From assembly GCF_025060755.1 (NCBI RefSeq), contig NZ_JANYUY010000010.1, positions 1 to 64,000 of the forward strand: 64,000 nucleotides of DNA, in the 5' to 3' direction. The notes below the pieces were generated by a model. That model was not told the origin of the DNA and made no database searches. It worked only from the letters and a program-made list of their open reading frames with translations. Within the stretch, counting starts at the first letter, position 1. Each line of letters starts with the position of its first letter. Source of the stretch: Paenibacillus doosanensis. GTDB lineage: Bacteria > Bacillota > Bacilli > Paenibacillales > NBRC-103111. Of this stretch, positions 26,401-34,862 are shown piece by piece. The translations under genes and the position numbers were made by a program.

Positions 26401-27735
26401 ATGAGTTTCCGAGTAGGAAGCAAAAAAACGACCGGAATGAAGGCCACGGCGTCGGTGGCCATGTCGAACTACATTGAAGCCGGTTCCATTGTCGCCGGCG
26501 CAGGCGGGCTGTCCTTATGGACGGAATATTTGCACTTGAACGATTTTTCCGTCGGGCTGCTCGGCGCTGTAAGCGCAAACGCGCTCGGCGCGGCCATCGG
26601 CGCGCTGATCGGCGGCCACTTGTGCGACAAATACGGCCGCAAATTCATCTATACGTACGATTTGATCATCTATATGATCGGGATGCTGCTCATCATGTGT
26701 TCGGTGAACTTCCCGATGCTGCTCATCGGCTATATTGTTGTCGGACTGGCCGTAGGCGCAGGCGTTCCCGCTTCCTGGACCTATATCGCCGAAGAAGCGC
26801 CGGCGGAGCAGCGCGCCAAGCATACGGGAATGGCTCAGCTGGCCTGGTCCATGGGTCCTGTCATCGCGCTGCTGCTCTCCGTCGCACTTGCGCCGCTGGG
26901 GCTTCTCGGCAGCCGGATTATTTTTGCGCATCTGTTCGTGATTGCGTTTATTACCTGGTACATCCGGCAGGGCTTGTCGGAATCGAAAGTTTGGAAGGAA
27001 GAGAAGGCAAGCGAGCAGGAGCGTTCGACGCAGAACAGGGCAACCCGTCAGTCGCTGTCCGAATTTTTCAAGCATAAAGCGAACCGCAAGTCGCTGCTCG
27101 TGCTGCTCGGCATTTATATGTTCTGGAACTTGACCGCAGGCGCGATGGGCTTCTTCATGCCGTACATTTACGAAACGGTCGGCGGCATCTCCGCGAATCA
27201 TGCGAACCTGCTGCAATCGGTGCTGTGGATCTTTACCGTGCTGGCCAGCTATTTCATCTTCATGAGGCTCGGCGATAAGAAAAACCGCCGTATGCTGTTT
27301 GCGGTTTCCGCCGTAATGGGCATAGCCGCCTGGCTGCTGCTTACTTTCATGAACATGAGCATACCTGTGTTGCTGGTCTTCGTCCTCTTGTGGGGCGTAG
27401 CGGCAGGCTTCGGCGCTCAAGCGTTCTACGGATTGTGGGCCGGCGAGCTGTTTCCGACGCGTTACCGGGCAAGAGCGCAGGGCATTATGTTTTTCTTTGC
27501 CCGGCTCGCGGTCGCGGTTTGGAGCCTGATTATGCCGACGCTGATTACGAAGCTCGGATTTGCTGCGGCAGGCATGATCATGATCGCGTTCCTTGTCGTA
27601 TCGGCCGTGATCGGCATCGTCTTCGCTCCGAATACGCAGGGCAAGACGCTGGCGCAAATCGAGCGCGAACGGTACGGGGAAGAAGCGGAGGAACGCTCCG
27701 ACACCCGTGTGAGCGGCAGAACGGTACACAATTAA
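26401..27735 (+). CDS. MFS transporter, sugar/polyol-porter-like
   Basis: 444 residues with about 12 helices. The loop 2-3 motif GGHLCDKYGRKF, PASWTYIAEEAPAEQRAKHTG after helix 5-6 and GELFPTRYRARAQG near the end are characteristic of the sugar-porter and metabolite/H+ symporter branches; PNTQGKTLAQIE at the C-terminus is sugar-porter-like. It follows the binding protein, kinase and regulator and is the only transporter in the group, so it probably imports the ligand they sense. The ribosome site is GAGGAG; a terminator follows. Confidence 0.85.
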   Translation: MSFRVGSKKTTGMKATASVAMSNYIEAGSIVAGAGGLSLWTEYLHLNDFSVGLLGAVSANALGAAIGALIGGHLCDKYGRKFIYTYDLIIYMIGMLLIMCSVNFPMLLIGYIVVGLAVGAGVPASWTYIAEEAPAEQRAKHTGMAQLAWSMGPVIALLLSVALAPLGLLGSRIIFAHLFVIAFITWYIRQGLSESKVWKEEKASEQERSTQNRATRQSLSEFFKHKANRKSLLVLLGIYMFWNLTAGAMGFFMPYIYETVGGISANHANLLQSVLWIFTVLASYFIFMRLGDKKNRRMLFAVSAVMGIAAWLLLTFMNMSIPVLLVFVLLWGVAAGFGAQAFYGLWAGELFPTRYRARAQGIMFFFARLAVAVWSLIMPTLITKLGFAAAGMIMIAFLVVSAVIGIVFAPNTQGKTLAQIERERYGEEAEERSDTRVSGRTVHN

Positions 27736-27761
27736 GTCGATATGAAGGCATGACAAACGAA

Positions 27762-27805
27762 AACCGGCTGGATGGCGATAGCTTCGCCGCCCGGCCGGTT
27801 TTTTT
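27762..27805 (+). terminator. Terminator after the MFS gene
   Basis: AACCGGC...GGCCGGTT encloses a GGCGA/TCGCC hairpin and is followed by seven T, directly abutting the repeat. Confidence 0.85.
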
Positions 27806-28043
27806 GTTGTTTAGGAAATGATGCGCAGCAATATCCTGTGGATATCCGTGGGCTCCCCCGAAAGTAATGTCTAACCATAGAACGATCCTGGCTGAATGGT
27901 TAGACGCCGATCCAGCTGAAGCTGGATGCGGACGGAATAAGCTTCAGAGCATCACGTCACTACCCTGGAAATTACTCTTGGTACCCCATTTCCATTGTCT
28001 GTGGTGCCGCGTAGCGGCATGGATGGCTTTTGGGGGATTTGTT
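27806..28043 (+). repeat. Dispersed structured repeat, copy R2 (most complete)
   Basis: It begins GTTGTTTAGGAAATGATGCG right after the terminator T-tract and ends at GGGGGATTTGTTC. Predicted pairings: TGATGC (27819) with GCATCA (27949); ATATCC/GGATAT; GTCTAACCAT (27869) with ATGGTTAGAC (27896), ten perfect pairs; ATCCAGCT/AGCTGGAT (27910-27927). The 3' module has a TGCCGC/GCGGCA hairpin (28004-28019). No reading frame is preserved between copies. Confidence 0.8.
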
Positions 28044-28103
28044 CACTGCCCTGAATTTGCATCGCCGCGGCTGGCCGGATCTTCCAACGAACGAACGCGC
28101 CGC

Positions 28104-28250
28104 TCACAAGGGGAACGCTTCGCTCATCATAGCCTCGCCCGGTTCGGCAAGACGAACGAGCTGCTTGCGCCGGTCCTCGCCGTCGGCGATTTTCTCGCAT
28201 AGGCGCTTTTCGCATAATTTCCGCAGCTCGCGGCTTGTATTGGGCGTGCT
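28104..28250 (-). pseudogene. Remnant of a MarR-family regulator
   Basis: The minus strand encodes, in one frame, TPNTSRELRKLCEKRLCEKI, then ADGEDRRKQLVRLAEPGEAM and a stop at 28104. This matches the recognition helix and wing of MarR proteins (DxxDRRxxLVRLTxxG). The N-terminal half that should lie toward 28260 and the C-terminal helix are missing. The remnant abuts an intact palindrome at 28254 and is divergent from the oxidoreductase it presumably once controlled. Confidence 0.7.
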
Positions 28251-28253
28251 ACG

Positions 28254-28279
28254 CTTTAGTTATCAAAAGATAACTAAAG
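28254..28279. promoter_or_regulatory. Perfect inverted repeat, candidate MarR-type operator
   Basis: CTTTAGTTATC, AAAA, GATAACTAAAG: 11 base pairs around a 4-base centre. It ends 10 bases before the ATG at 28290. Regulators of this class bind such AT-rich palindromes at quinone-reductase genes. Confidence 0.7.
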
Positions 28280-28289
28280 AGGTGGTTTT

Positions 28290-28862
28290 ATGAACACACT
28301 GGTCATTTATACGCATCCGAATCATCAAAGCTTCCACAAGGTTCTTGAAGGCAGCGCTGACAATCCCCGTATCGATGAGGTTCGGACGCTCGATTTGTAT
28401 GAAGAGAAATTCGATCCGGTCCTAGTGTTTCATGAGCAAAAGCGAAGGAGGGATATGCACGCCGATCCCGATCTTGCCAAGTACCGGGAACAAATCGTAT
28501 GGGCCGATAAAATCGTATTCGTCTACCCGATCTGGTGGGGGCGCCCGCCGGCGATGCTAATGGGATACATCGACAAAATGTTTGCATCCGGCTTTGCCTA
28601 CCGCGAGAAGGGAGGGCTGCTGCCCGAAGGATTGCTGAAGGGGAAATCCGTCGTCTGCATCTCCTTAATGAAAGGCCCGGCGCATTATCCGCTGTTCTGG
28701 CTGAACAACGCTCATAAAGCGCTGATGAAAAAGGCTCTATTTCATTATGTGGGCATACGGAACGTCACTTTTTTTGAATTCGGCGGTATGGAGAGCAAGA
28801 GCGGGAGGCAGAAGGAGAAGCTGGACAAAATTTACCGTTATTTTCAAACGGTAGGCCGTTAG
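28290..28862 (+). CDS. NAD(P)H-dependent flavodoxin-fold oxidoreductase
   Basis: A 190-residue quinone-reductase/KefF-like flavoprotein. YTHPNHQSFHK binds FMN phosphate, VFVYPIWWGRPPAMLMGYIDKMF is the conserved flavin loop, and GFAYREKGGLLPEGLLKGK follows. It would reduce quinones or electrophiles with NAD(P)H. AAGAGGTGG precedes the ATG. The gene is divergent from the MarR remnant and overlaps its operator region, so loss of the repressor may leave it constitutive or under a distant regulator. Confidence 0.88.
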   Translation: MNTLVIYTHPNHQSFHKVLEGSADNPRIDEVRTLDLYEEKFDPVLVFHEQKRRRDMHADPDLAKYREQIVWADKIVFVYPIWWGRPPAMLMGYIDKMFASGFAYREKGGLLPEGLLKGKSVVCISLMKGPAHYPLFWLNNAHKALMKKALFHYVGIRNVTFFEFGGMESKSGRQKEKLDKIYRYFQTVGR

Positions 28863-28958
28863 CAGGATGGAAGCGCCGCCGCGAGCTAGAGCCGCAGTCG
28901 AAGGGAAGGGGCGGATTATTAGCTGCTTTCCGGTTATTTACAACCGAAATGGAGGATA

Positions 28959-30350
28959 ATGTATACAGACGAATTAAGAACATACCAAAAGGCGAGATCA
29001 ACTATGAACAACACAAGCAGCTTGCGGCTGAAGCAATCGATTCGCAGCGCGTTCGGTAACACCTCCGATTTTGTCTATACGGAAGCGTTCATCTGCGGAG
29101 CGAAAGCAGAGGTTTGTTATTTAGAGACGCTGGTCGATTACGACGACACGATGAACCTCATCCTTACTCATGTGCCCCGGCAGCCGGATGGCGGCGCGGA
29201 CCCGATGCAAGACCTTGCTTCGTCCTATCTGACCCGAGTCTGCGGTTCGCCAGAGGAAGCGGTTCAATCGATCCGCGACGGCCTGCTGGTATTGCTTCCG
29301 GAAGACGGTACCGGCTGCCTGATCGTAAGTCCGGTTCCCATCGAGAACAGCCGCAGCATTACGGAAGCTCAGACCGAGAACCCGATACAGAGCTCCCTTG
29401 ATTCCTTCAACGAAGATTTGACGACCAACCTGAGCCTGATCCGCAAAAAGGTGAACACCGAGGATCTGGTGATCCGCACGTACCGCCTCGGTTCAGACGT
29501 TCGCCGCGATGCGGCGCTAATCTATGTCGAGGGGCAGGCCGACCCGAAGGCGGTTGAGCTTGCCCGCCAATGCTTGGATGAGGGCCAATCCGCAGATGTA
29601 TACGATATTCAAGGATTGCTCGGCGTGTTGAAGCAGCCGCGGTTTTGCCCGTTTCCGACCTATGTGTCTTCAGAGCTGCCTTCGACGGCCATGCATCATT
29701 TAATGGAAGGCCGCATCGTCATCATGATGGATCAATTTCCGTTCTCGCTCTCGTTTCCTTCCATCGTGTCGGATTTCTGGAACGTGAAGACCGATAAGAA
29801 CCAGCCGCGGTTATTCACGTATTTGTACCGGATGATTCGCATCGTCAGCCTGATCGTTGCCGTCTCTATGCCCGGTCTGTACGTCGTGCTCAACTCCGTC
29901 AACCCCGAGCTGCTGCGCATTCAGCTGGCCGTATCGATCACCAATTCCAGAGAAGGGGTTCCTTACCCCGTGCTGATCGAATTGATCCTGATGCTGCTGG
30001 TTATCGAAATGGTCATTGAAGCAAGCATACGGCTGCCGAAAAGCATCGGTCCGACCATCACCATGATCGGCGGCATTATTCTCGGACAAGCGGTCGTGCA
30101 GGCGCGGCTCGTCAGCTACTTTCTGATTATTGTCGTAGCCGCTTCGACCATCGCCCATTTTACTCTCGGCACCTATATGAACACCGTGTCCATTCGCATT
30201 TACAAATACGTCGTCATCGTGTTCAGCGCTTTATACGGGATATTGGGGCTGATGACGTCCATTGTGCTGCTCTGTTTTTACATGGGAACGATGACGACAT
30301 TTGAAGTACCCTATTTAAGTCTGTCGGTAAAAAGAGGTAAATCCGAATGA
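28959..30350 (+). CDS. Spore germinant receptor A subunit (GerAA/GerKA family)
   Basis: About 463 residues. A hydrophilic N-terminal part (DFVYTEAFICGAKAEVCYLETLVD, GLLVLLPEDG) is followed by several membrane helices from about residue 285 on, with DQFPFSLSFPSIVSDFWNVKTD and GVPYPVLIELILMLLVIEMVIEAS, hallmark segments of the family. It sits in the inner membrane of the spore and senses germinants with subunits B and C. ATG 28959 is 3 bases after GGAGG, which is tight; ATG 29004 in frame is an alternative. It is first of a three-gene operon. Confidence 0.93.
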   Translation: MYTDELRTYQKARSTMNNTSSLRLKQSIRSAFGNTSDFVYTEAFICGAKAEVCYLETLVDYDDTMNLILTHVPRQPDGGADPMQDLASSYLTRVCGSPEEAVQSIRDGLLVLLPEDGTGCLIVSPVPIENSRSITEAQTENPIQSSLDSFNEDLTTNLSLIRKKVNTEDLVIRTYRLGSDVRRDAALIYVEGQADPKAVELARQCLDEGQSADVYDIQGLLGVLKQPRFCPFPTYVSSELPSTAMHHLMEGRIVIMMDQFPFSLSFPSIVSDFWNVKTDKNQPRLFTYLYRMIRIVSLIVAVSMPGLYVVLNSVNPELLRIQLAVSITNSREGVPYPVLIELILMLLVIEMVIEASIRLPKSIGPTITMIGGIILGQAVVQARLVSYFLIIVVAASTIAHFTLGTYMNTVSIRIYKYVVIVFSALYGILGLMTSIVLLCFYMGTMTTFEVPYLSLSVKRGKSE

Positions 30351-31408
30351 GCAAACGGCTGCTGCTGACGCTGTTTTTTATCGTCCACATTTCCTTGTTC
30401 TACTACGTCTATCCGGTAAAAATCATCGAGACGGCGTCCAAAGGGCATTGGGAGCCGATCCTCACGGGATTTCTTACGGAGCTGGCGTTCATGTGGATGT
30501 ATTTGAAGGGGCTGTCCCGATTTCCGGACAAAGATGTGATCGGCGTGTACCGACAGAAGTCGGGCAAATGGCTGTCGGCCGTGCTGCTCGTCCCGCTCGC
30601 CATCTTCCTGTTTCTGGACCTCAACCTAATCCACCGCTATGAGTATGAGTCGGTTAACGTGCTGCTGCTGCCCAAGACGCCGACGCTGTTTATTTTGCTG
30701 CTGTATTCGATCCCCTGCTACATCGCCTGGAAGGGCATTGAAGCTATAGCAAGAGGGGGCGTCGCTTTATTTATCTGCGTGGCGCCGCTGATCTTGTTCT
30801 CACTCGTTAGCGGCGTAAAGAATATGGATATCCATAACATCTTCCCGCTGTTCGACGCGCAGCTGAGTTACTTGAAGAGACCCGCATTCTATGCGAGCTT
30901 ATTTCCTCATGCGGGGTTCCTGTTTCTCGGCTTGATGCCGAAGAAGAGCAAGCCGGCTCCGCTTCAGCTTTCTTACTTGTTAGCGGTATTGTTTATTTTC
31001 GGATTGGCTTCGGTTTATTTGCCGATGCTTATTTTCGGGCCGGAAGCGATTCTGTCTTTCCGCTATCCCAATGTGCTGACGCTGGACACGGTCGATAACG
31101 AGTGGGTCGTCTTCGATTGGCTGCCGACTTTTTTTGTCATCTCGATGATCGGCGTGTCGATGGTAGAATCCGCAGTCTCGTTGTGGGTGATCACGACGCT
31201 GATTCAAAGGCTGCTGCTGCCGGTAGGCAGAGGCTGGATCGTCATTGCCTTGGGGCTGCTTTCTTACGGATTCAGCGCTTTCATTCCCAATATGGACTCG
31301 CTGGAGCAGCTGGTGACGATGAACTCGGTCTTTTGCGTCTACAGCATCTGCGTTGTCCCGGTTACCGTATGGCTCATGAGTTTGCACGATAGGAGGAATC
31401 CGGCTTGA
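30347..31408 (+). CDS. Spore germinant receptor B subunit (GerAB/GerKB family)
   Basis: A 353-residue amino-acid-permease-like membrane protein with about ten helices, typical of the germinant-binding B subunit. FLTELAFMWMYLKGLSRFPDKDVIGVY and the later FSLVSGVKNMDIHNIFPLFD segment are family features. The ATG overlaps the stop of the A subunit (ATGA), giving translational coupling. Confidence 0.92.
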   Translation: MSKRLLLTLFFIVHISLFYYVYPVKIIETASKGHWEPILTGFLTELAFMWMYLKGLSRFPDKDVIGVYRQKSGKWLSAVLLVPLAIFLFLDLNLIHRYEYESVNVLLLPKTPTLFILLLYSIPCYIAWKGIEAIARGGVALFICVAPLILFSLVSGVKNMDIHNIFPLFDAQLSYLKRPAFYASLFPHAGFLFLGLMPKKSKPAPLQLSYLLAVLFIFGLASVYLPMLIFGPEAILSFRYPNVLTLDTVDNEWVVFDWLPTFFVISMIGVSMVESAVSLWVITTLIQRLLLPVGRGWIVIALGLLSYGFSAFIPNMDSLEQLVTMNSVFCVYSICVVPVTVWLMSLHDRRNPA

Positions 31409-32511
31409 TCCCCCGTTCATTGCTTTGCGCGGCGCTGCTATGGTTCGGTATGGCGGGAGTGCTTACCGGCTGTTGGGACACGAAGGATATCAATAAAAGA
31501 CTGATGCCCGTCGTGATGGGGATATGCAAAAACCCGGATCAAACGTACCGGATCATTCTGCAAATCCCGAGTCCCGAGAAGAAAGGCTCGCAATATTTGG
31601 AGAGCAGCTCGGCCACGATCAATAAAGCGATAGACCATATTCGTTCCAAAGCGGAGAAAAGCATCGATCTGCTGCATATCCGGCTGTTTTTGATTTGTGA
31701 AAAAACGGCCAAGAGCAATATCAACGATATTATCGATTACGCCGTGCAGGCTAACGATATTTCGATCAAAGGTCTGCTCGGCATCGTCCGAGGCAACTTC
31801 GAGCAGCTGATGTATCATCATGTGCAGGCGAATCCGGAGCTTTCGTCCTATGATTTTTTCAGCGAGCAGGCCGGATGGACGCCGAATAATACGATTTTTC
31901 GCTTGTGGGAAGCCTACCGCGACATGAAATCGTACACGGAGGATATGGCCATTCCCATATTGAGCAAAGGAACGGACACCCTCTACAAGTTCGAAGGCTC
32001 CGCCATTTTGCGCAAGGATAAGATTGTCGGCGAAATTTCTTCCGATGAAACGATGATCTACAATATATTCCAAGAAAAATATACGGGAGGCACGATCGAG
32101 GTTTCGGATCAAGCCAGCGTCCTTATCAAAAAAGCGACGATCCGCAACCAAATCGCATGGGCCGCTTCAGGCCCGCAAATGAACAGCCATATTCGTCTGA
32201 ACGTGGTCATCTCCGAGAATAAGCAGCATGAAGCCGAGGCGGATATTTCCCAAAAGCTTAAAGATCTGGTAGAAATGCGCGGGAGAAAATTAATTGGCAA
32301 ATTGCAGGAAGAGAAGGCGGATTCGCTCGGCGTCGGCAAATATTTCCGGAGCCGCATGACGGAGGAGCAGCTGAAGGACTGGAAGCTGGTATGGTTCCCG
32401 CAGTTGAAGCATGAAATTACCGCCGATGTGAAAATTTTGAACAGCATTTATTTAAAAACGCCCGGGAAAATGAAAAACGCTCCGCAGCGGCCGGATGAAC
32501 AAAATCGTTGA
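31405..32511 (+). CDS. Spore germinant receptor C subunit, Ger(x)C lipoprotein
   Basis: 368 residues with lipobox LTGCWDTKDIN (Cys about 23), matching the conserved GCWD start of GerAC/GerKC proteins, and a C-terminal region with ITADVKILNSIYLK. The start is TTG 31405, set by AGGAGGAAT, and it overlaps the B-subunit stop. Anchored on the outer face of the spore inner membrane. It completes an A-B-C receptor. Confidence 0.92.
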   Translation: MIPRSLLCAALLWFGMAGVLTGCWDTKDINKRLMPVVMGICKNPDQTYRIILQIPSPEKKGSQYLESSSATINKAIDHIRSKAEKSIDLLHIRLFLICEKTAKSNINDIIDYAVQANDISIKGLLGIVRGNFEQLMYHHVQANPELSSYDFFSEQAGWTPNNTIFRLWEAYRDMKSYTEDMAIPILSKGTDTLYKFEGSAILRKDKIVGEISSDETMIYNIFQEKYTGGTIEVSDQASVLIKKATIRNQIAWAASGPQMNSHIRLNVVISENKQHEAEADISQKLKDLVEMRGRKLIGKLQEEKADSLGVGKYFRSRMTEEQLKDWKLVWFPQLKHEITADVKILNSIYLKTPGKMKNAPQRPDEQNR

Positions 32512-32602
32512 CATGTCCGCAGTAATTCGCCATGTTTTTAGTTAGTATGTATAATGGTTCATGAATAACTAATCATGGATTTTTATAAGGTGGCTGTTTG
32601 GT

Positions 32603-33271
32603 ATGGTCAAAATTTTGGTAATTGAAGACGATGCGGATATTCAGGAGCTGCTCCGCGAATTTTTAAGCGCGCAAAACTATGAGGTGGATGCGGCGGACGA
32701 CGGCGTTAACGGGATCAGGATGTTTAAGGACAACAGCTACGATCTCGTGCTGCTCGATGTGATGATGCCGAATTTGGACGGGTACAACGTCTGCAAAATG
32801 ATCCGCGGCCAATCCTCGTCCCTGCCGATTGTCATGCTGACGGCGCTCGACGACGAGGCCGCTCAGATCAAAGGCTTCGAGCTCGGAATCGACGATTACA
32901 TCACAAAGCCGTTTTCCTTCAACATTTTGATCAAACGGGTCGAGGCGGTGCTTCGAAGGGCGAAGGCCGACTCGGACTCAAGCATGGTCAAATTTAAAGA
33001 GCTGGCCGTAGATAAGGAGGGCTTTATCGTCACGGTCGGCGGCAATAAAATCGAGCTGACGGTCAAGGAATTCGCGATTCTCGTTTATTTGCTGGACAAC
33101 CGGGGGCGCGCCGTCTCCCGAGAAGCTTTGCTGGATCATGCGTGGGGGTATGACTATTACGGGGATGCGCGGATCGTCGATACCCATGTCAAAAATTTGC
33201 GAAAGAAGCTCGGCGTTCCTTATATTCAAACCGTTAAAGGGATAGGGTACAAGTTCGATGAACAGACTTAG
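32603..33271 (+). CDS. OmpR-family response regulator
   Basis: 222 residues: a receiver with D9-D10, D52 (LVLLDVMMPNLDG), T in MLTALDD and K in YITKPF; then a winged-helix DNA-binding domain with ELTVKEFAILVYLLDNRGRAVSRE and GDARIVDTHVKNLRKKLG. It overlaps the kinase gene by 14 bases. TATAAT lies about 50 bases upstream inside an interrupted TTAGTTA/TAACTAA repeat. The kinase gene ends in a terminator, so the regulator could act on the ABC operon at 34.9 kb, but this is inference. Confidence 0.94.
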   Translation: MVKILVIEDDADIQELLREFLSAQNYEVDAADDGVNGIRMFKDNSYDLVLLDVMMPNLDGYNVCKMIRGQSSSLPIVMLTALDDEAAQIKGFELGIDDYITKPFSFNILIKRVEAVLRRAKADSDSSMVKFKELAVDKEGFIVTVGGNKIELTVKEFAILVYLLDNRGRAVSREALLDHAWGYDYYGDARIVDTHVKNLRKKLGVPYIQTVKGIGYKFDEQT

Positions 33272-34712
33272 ACGGAAAAGCAAAGGGATCACGTTCAAAA
33301 CGTCTTTGTTCACCAGCGGCTTGCTGATCGGCAGCACCGTCGTCATCTTCATTTTATTTTATTTCCTGCTGCCCGGGTATTATCATCAATACAAAATCAA
33401 AACGTTGAATGAAGCGCTGGACGAGCTGATCCGGCTATCGGAGCATGAGACTTTTCACGAAGCGCAGCGGCAGCTGGACTTGTTTACGCAGGAGCATAAC
33501 GTCTGGATGGGAGTCCAGGATGAGAACGGACGCCTCGTTTATGTGCCGTCCGTATTCGTCCGGCATGATGAGGCGGCATCGGAAGATGCACAAGGCATGC
33601 AAAATATGCCTTTAAGAAAAATTCAATTGGATACCCCTATAGAGAATATGTACGCCGTAAGTAAACCAATCTCCTTCCAAGACGCCAGGTACACGTTGAT
33701 GGTAAACGCCACGCTGCAGCCTATTGACGAAGCTTCCCGGGCGATCCTTCTTTTCGCGCCTGATGTCTTGCTGCTGGTGCTGCTTGTCTCGATTGCGGGA
33801 GCGGCCGTTTATTCGAGATGGCTCACAAGGCCGCTGCTGAATATGAACAGGGCGGCGAAGAGCATGGCGAATCTGGATTTTACGGGCGCTCTGCAGATTC
33901 ATTCCGAGGATGAGATCGGCGAGCTGTCCCGGAGCTTGAACCGGCTGTCCCAGAATTTGCAGGATGCGATGGAGGGGCTGCGGCAGGCCAATGCCCAGCT
34001 GAATACCGAAATTCATAAGGTGCGGCAGCTCGAAGAGAAGAGAAAAGAATGGATCGCGACGATTTCCCATGAACTGAAGACGCCGATTACGACGGTGACG
34101 GGGCAGCTGGAAGGCATGATTCACCGTATCGGGGCTTTTCAGGACAGGGATAAGTATTTGCACCGCTCGCATGAAGTGATGATGGATATGCAGAAGCTGG
34201 TGCAGGAGCTGCTGGACAGCTCGAGAATGGAAAGTTCCGACTTTCGGCCCGAATGGGAGACGGTCGATCTGTCCGATGTCGTCCGGGACAGCTTGCGCCG
34301 GCTCGACTATATGGCCGCCGACAAGCGGATTACAATCGTCTCGGAGACGGCCGGTTCGCCGAAGATTCGGGCGGACCGCAATTTGCTGCAGAAGGCGGTC
34401 ACGAATGTAATTCGGAACGCGATTCAATATTCTCCCGCCGGCGAACAAGTGAAGATTCGGACGGAGAGCGACCCGCGGCACGTCATGCTGCAGGTATGGA
34501 ATGCAGGGACCGCTATTGCGGAGGATCAGCTGGAGGAAATTTTCCAGCCGTTTCACCGGATCGAGAGATCGAGAAACCGCGGCACCGGAGGAAGCGGGCT
34601 CGGCCTGTATATTGTGAAGCAAATACTGGAGGCGCACCGGGCGTCCTATGCCGTAACGAATGCGGACGGCGGCATTTTATTTACGATCCGGTTTCCGAGA
34701 GAAGACCTGTGA
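33258..34712 (+). CDS. Sensor histidine kinase, EnvZ/PhoR-like
   Basis: 484 residues. TM1 at about 13-36, an extracellular domain of about 125 residues, TM2 at about 163-185, HAMP (MNRAAKSMANLDFTG), HisKA with the phospho-acceptor in ATISHELKTPI (about H271), and an HATPase domain (VIRNAIQYSPAG; RGTGGSGLGLYIVKQIL). The cognate regulator is encoded just upstream. The stop codon lies inside the terminator stem that follows. Confidence 0.93.
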   Translation: MNRLRRKSKGITFKTSLFTSGLLIGSTVVIFILFYFLLPGYYHQYKIKTLNEALDELIRLSEHETFHEAQRQLDLFTQEHNVWMGVQDENGRLVYVPSVFVRHDEAASEDAQGMQNMPLRKIQLDTPIENMYAVSKPISFQDARYTLMVNATLQPIDEASRAILLFAPDVLLLVLLVSIAGAAVYSRWLTRPLLNMNRAAKSMANLDFTGALQIHSEDEIGELSRSLNRLSQNLQDAMEGLRQANAQLNTEIHKVRQLEEKRKEWIATISHELKTPITTVTGQLEGMIHRIGAFQDRDKYLHRSHEVMMDMQKLVQELLDSSRMESSDFRPEWETVDLSDVVRDSLRRLDYMAADKRITIVSETAGSPKIRADRNLLQKAVTNVIRNAIQYSPAGEQVKIRTESDPRHVMLQVWNAGTAIAEDQLEEIFQPFHRIERSRNRGTGGSGLGLYIVKQILEAHRASYAVTNADGGILFTIRFPREDL

Positions 34713-34732
34713 GAGGGTCTTCTCTTTTTTTG
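34700..34732 (+). terminator. Terminator overlapping the kinase stop codon
   Basis: GAGAAGACC and GGGTCTTCTC form a strong stem followed by seven T. The 5' arm includes the last codons of the kinase gene and the stop codon is in the loop. Confidence 0.9.
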
Positions 34733-34862
34733 CGTTTGACGGAAACGGCCGCTCTCCGCAAAATCCACAAGCCAGCTCCACAGAAACTCCACATACGGCC
34801 TTTATGATGAAAGAGCGGCGGGAAACTGCGGCGCTTAGATTACAAGAACGGGGGTGAGAGCC

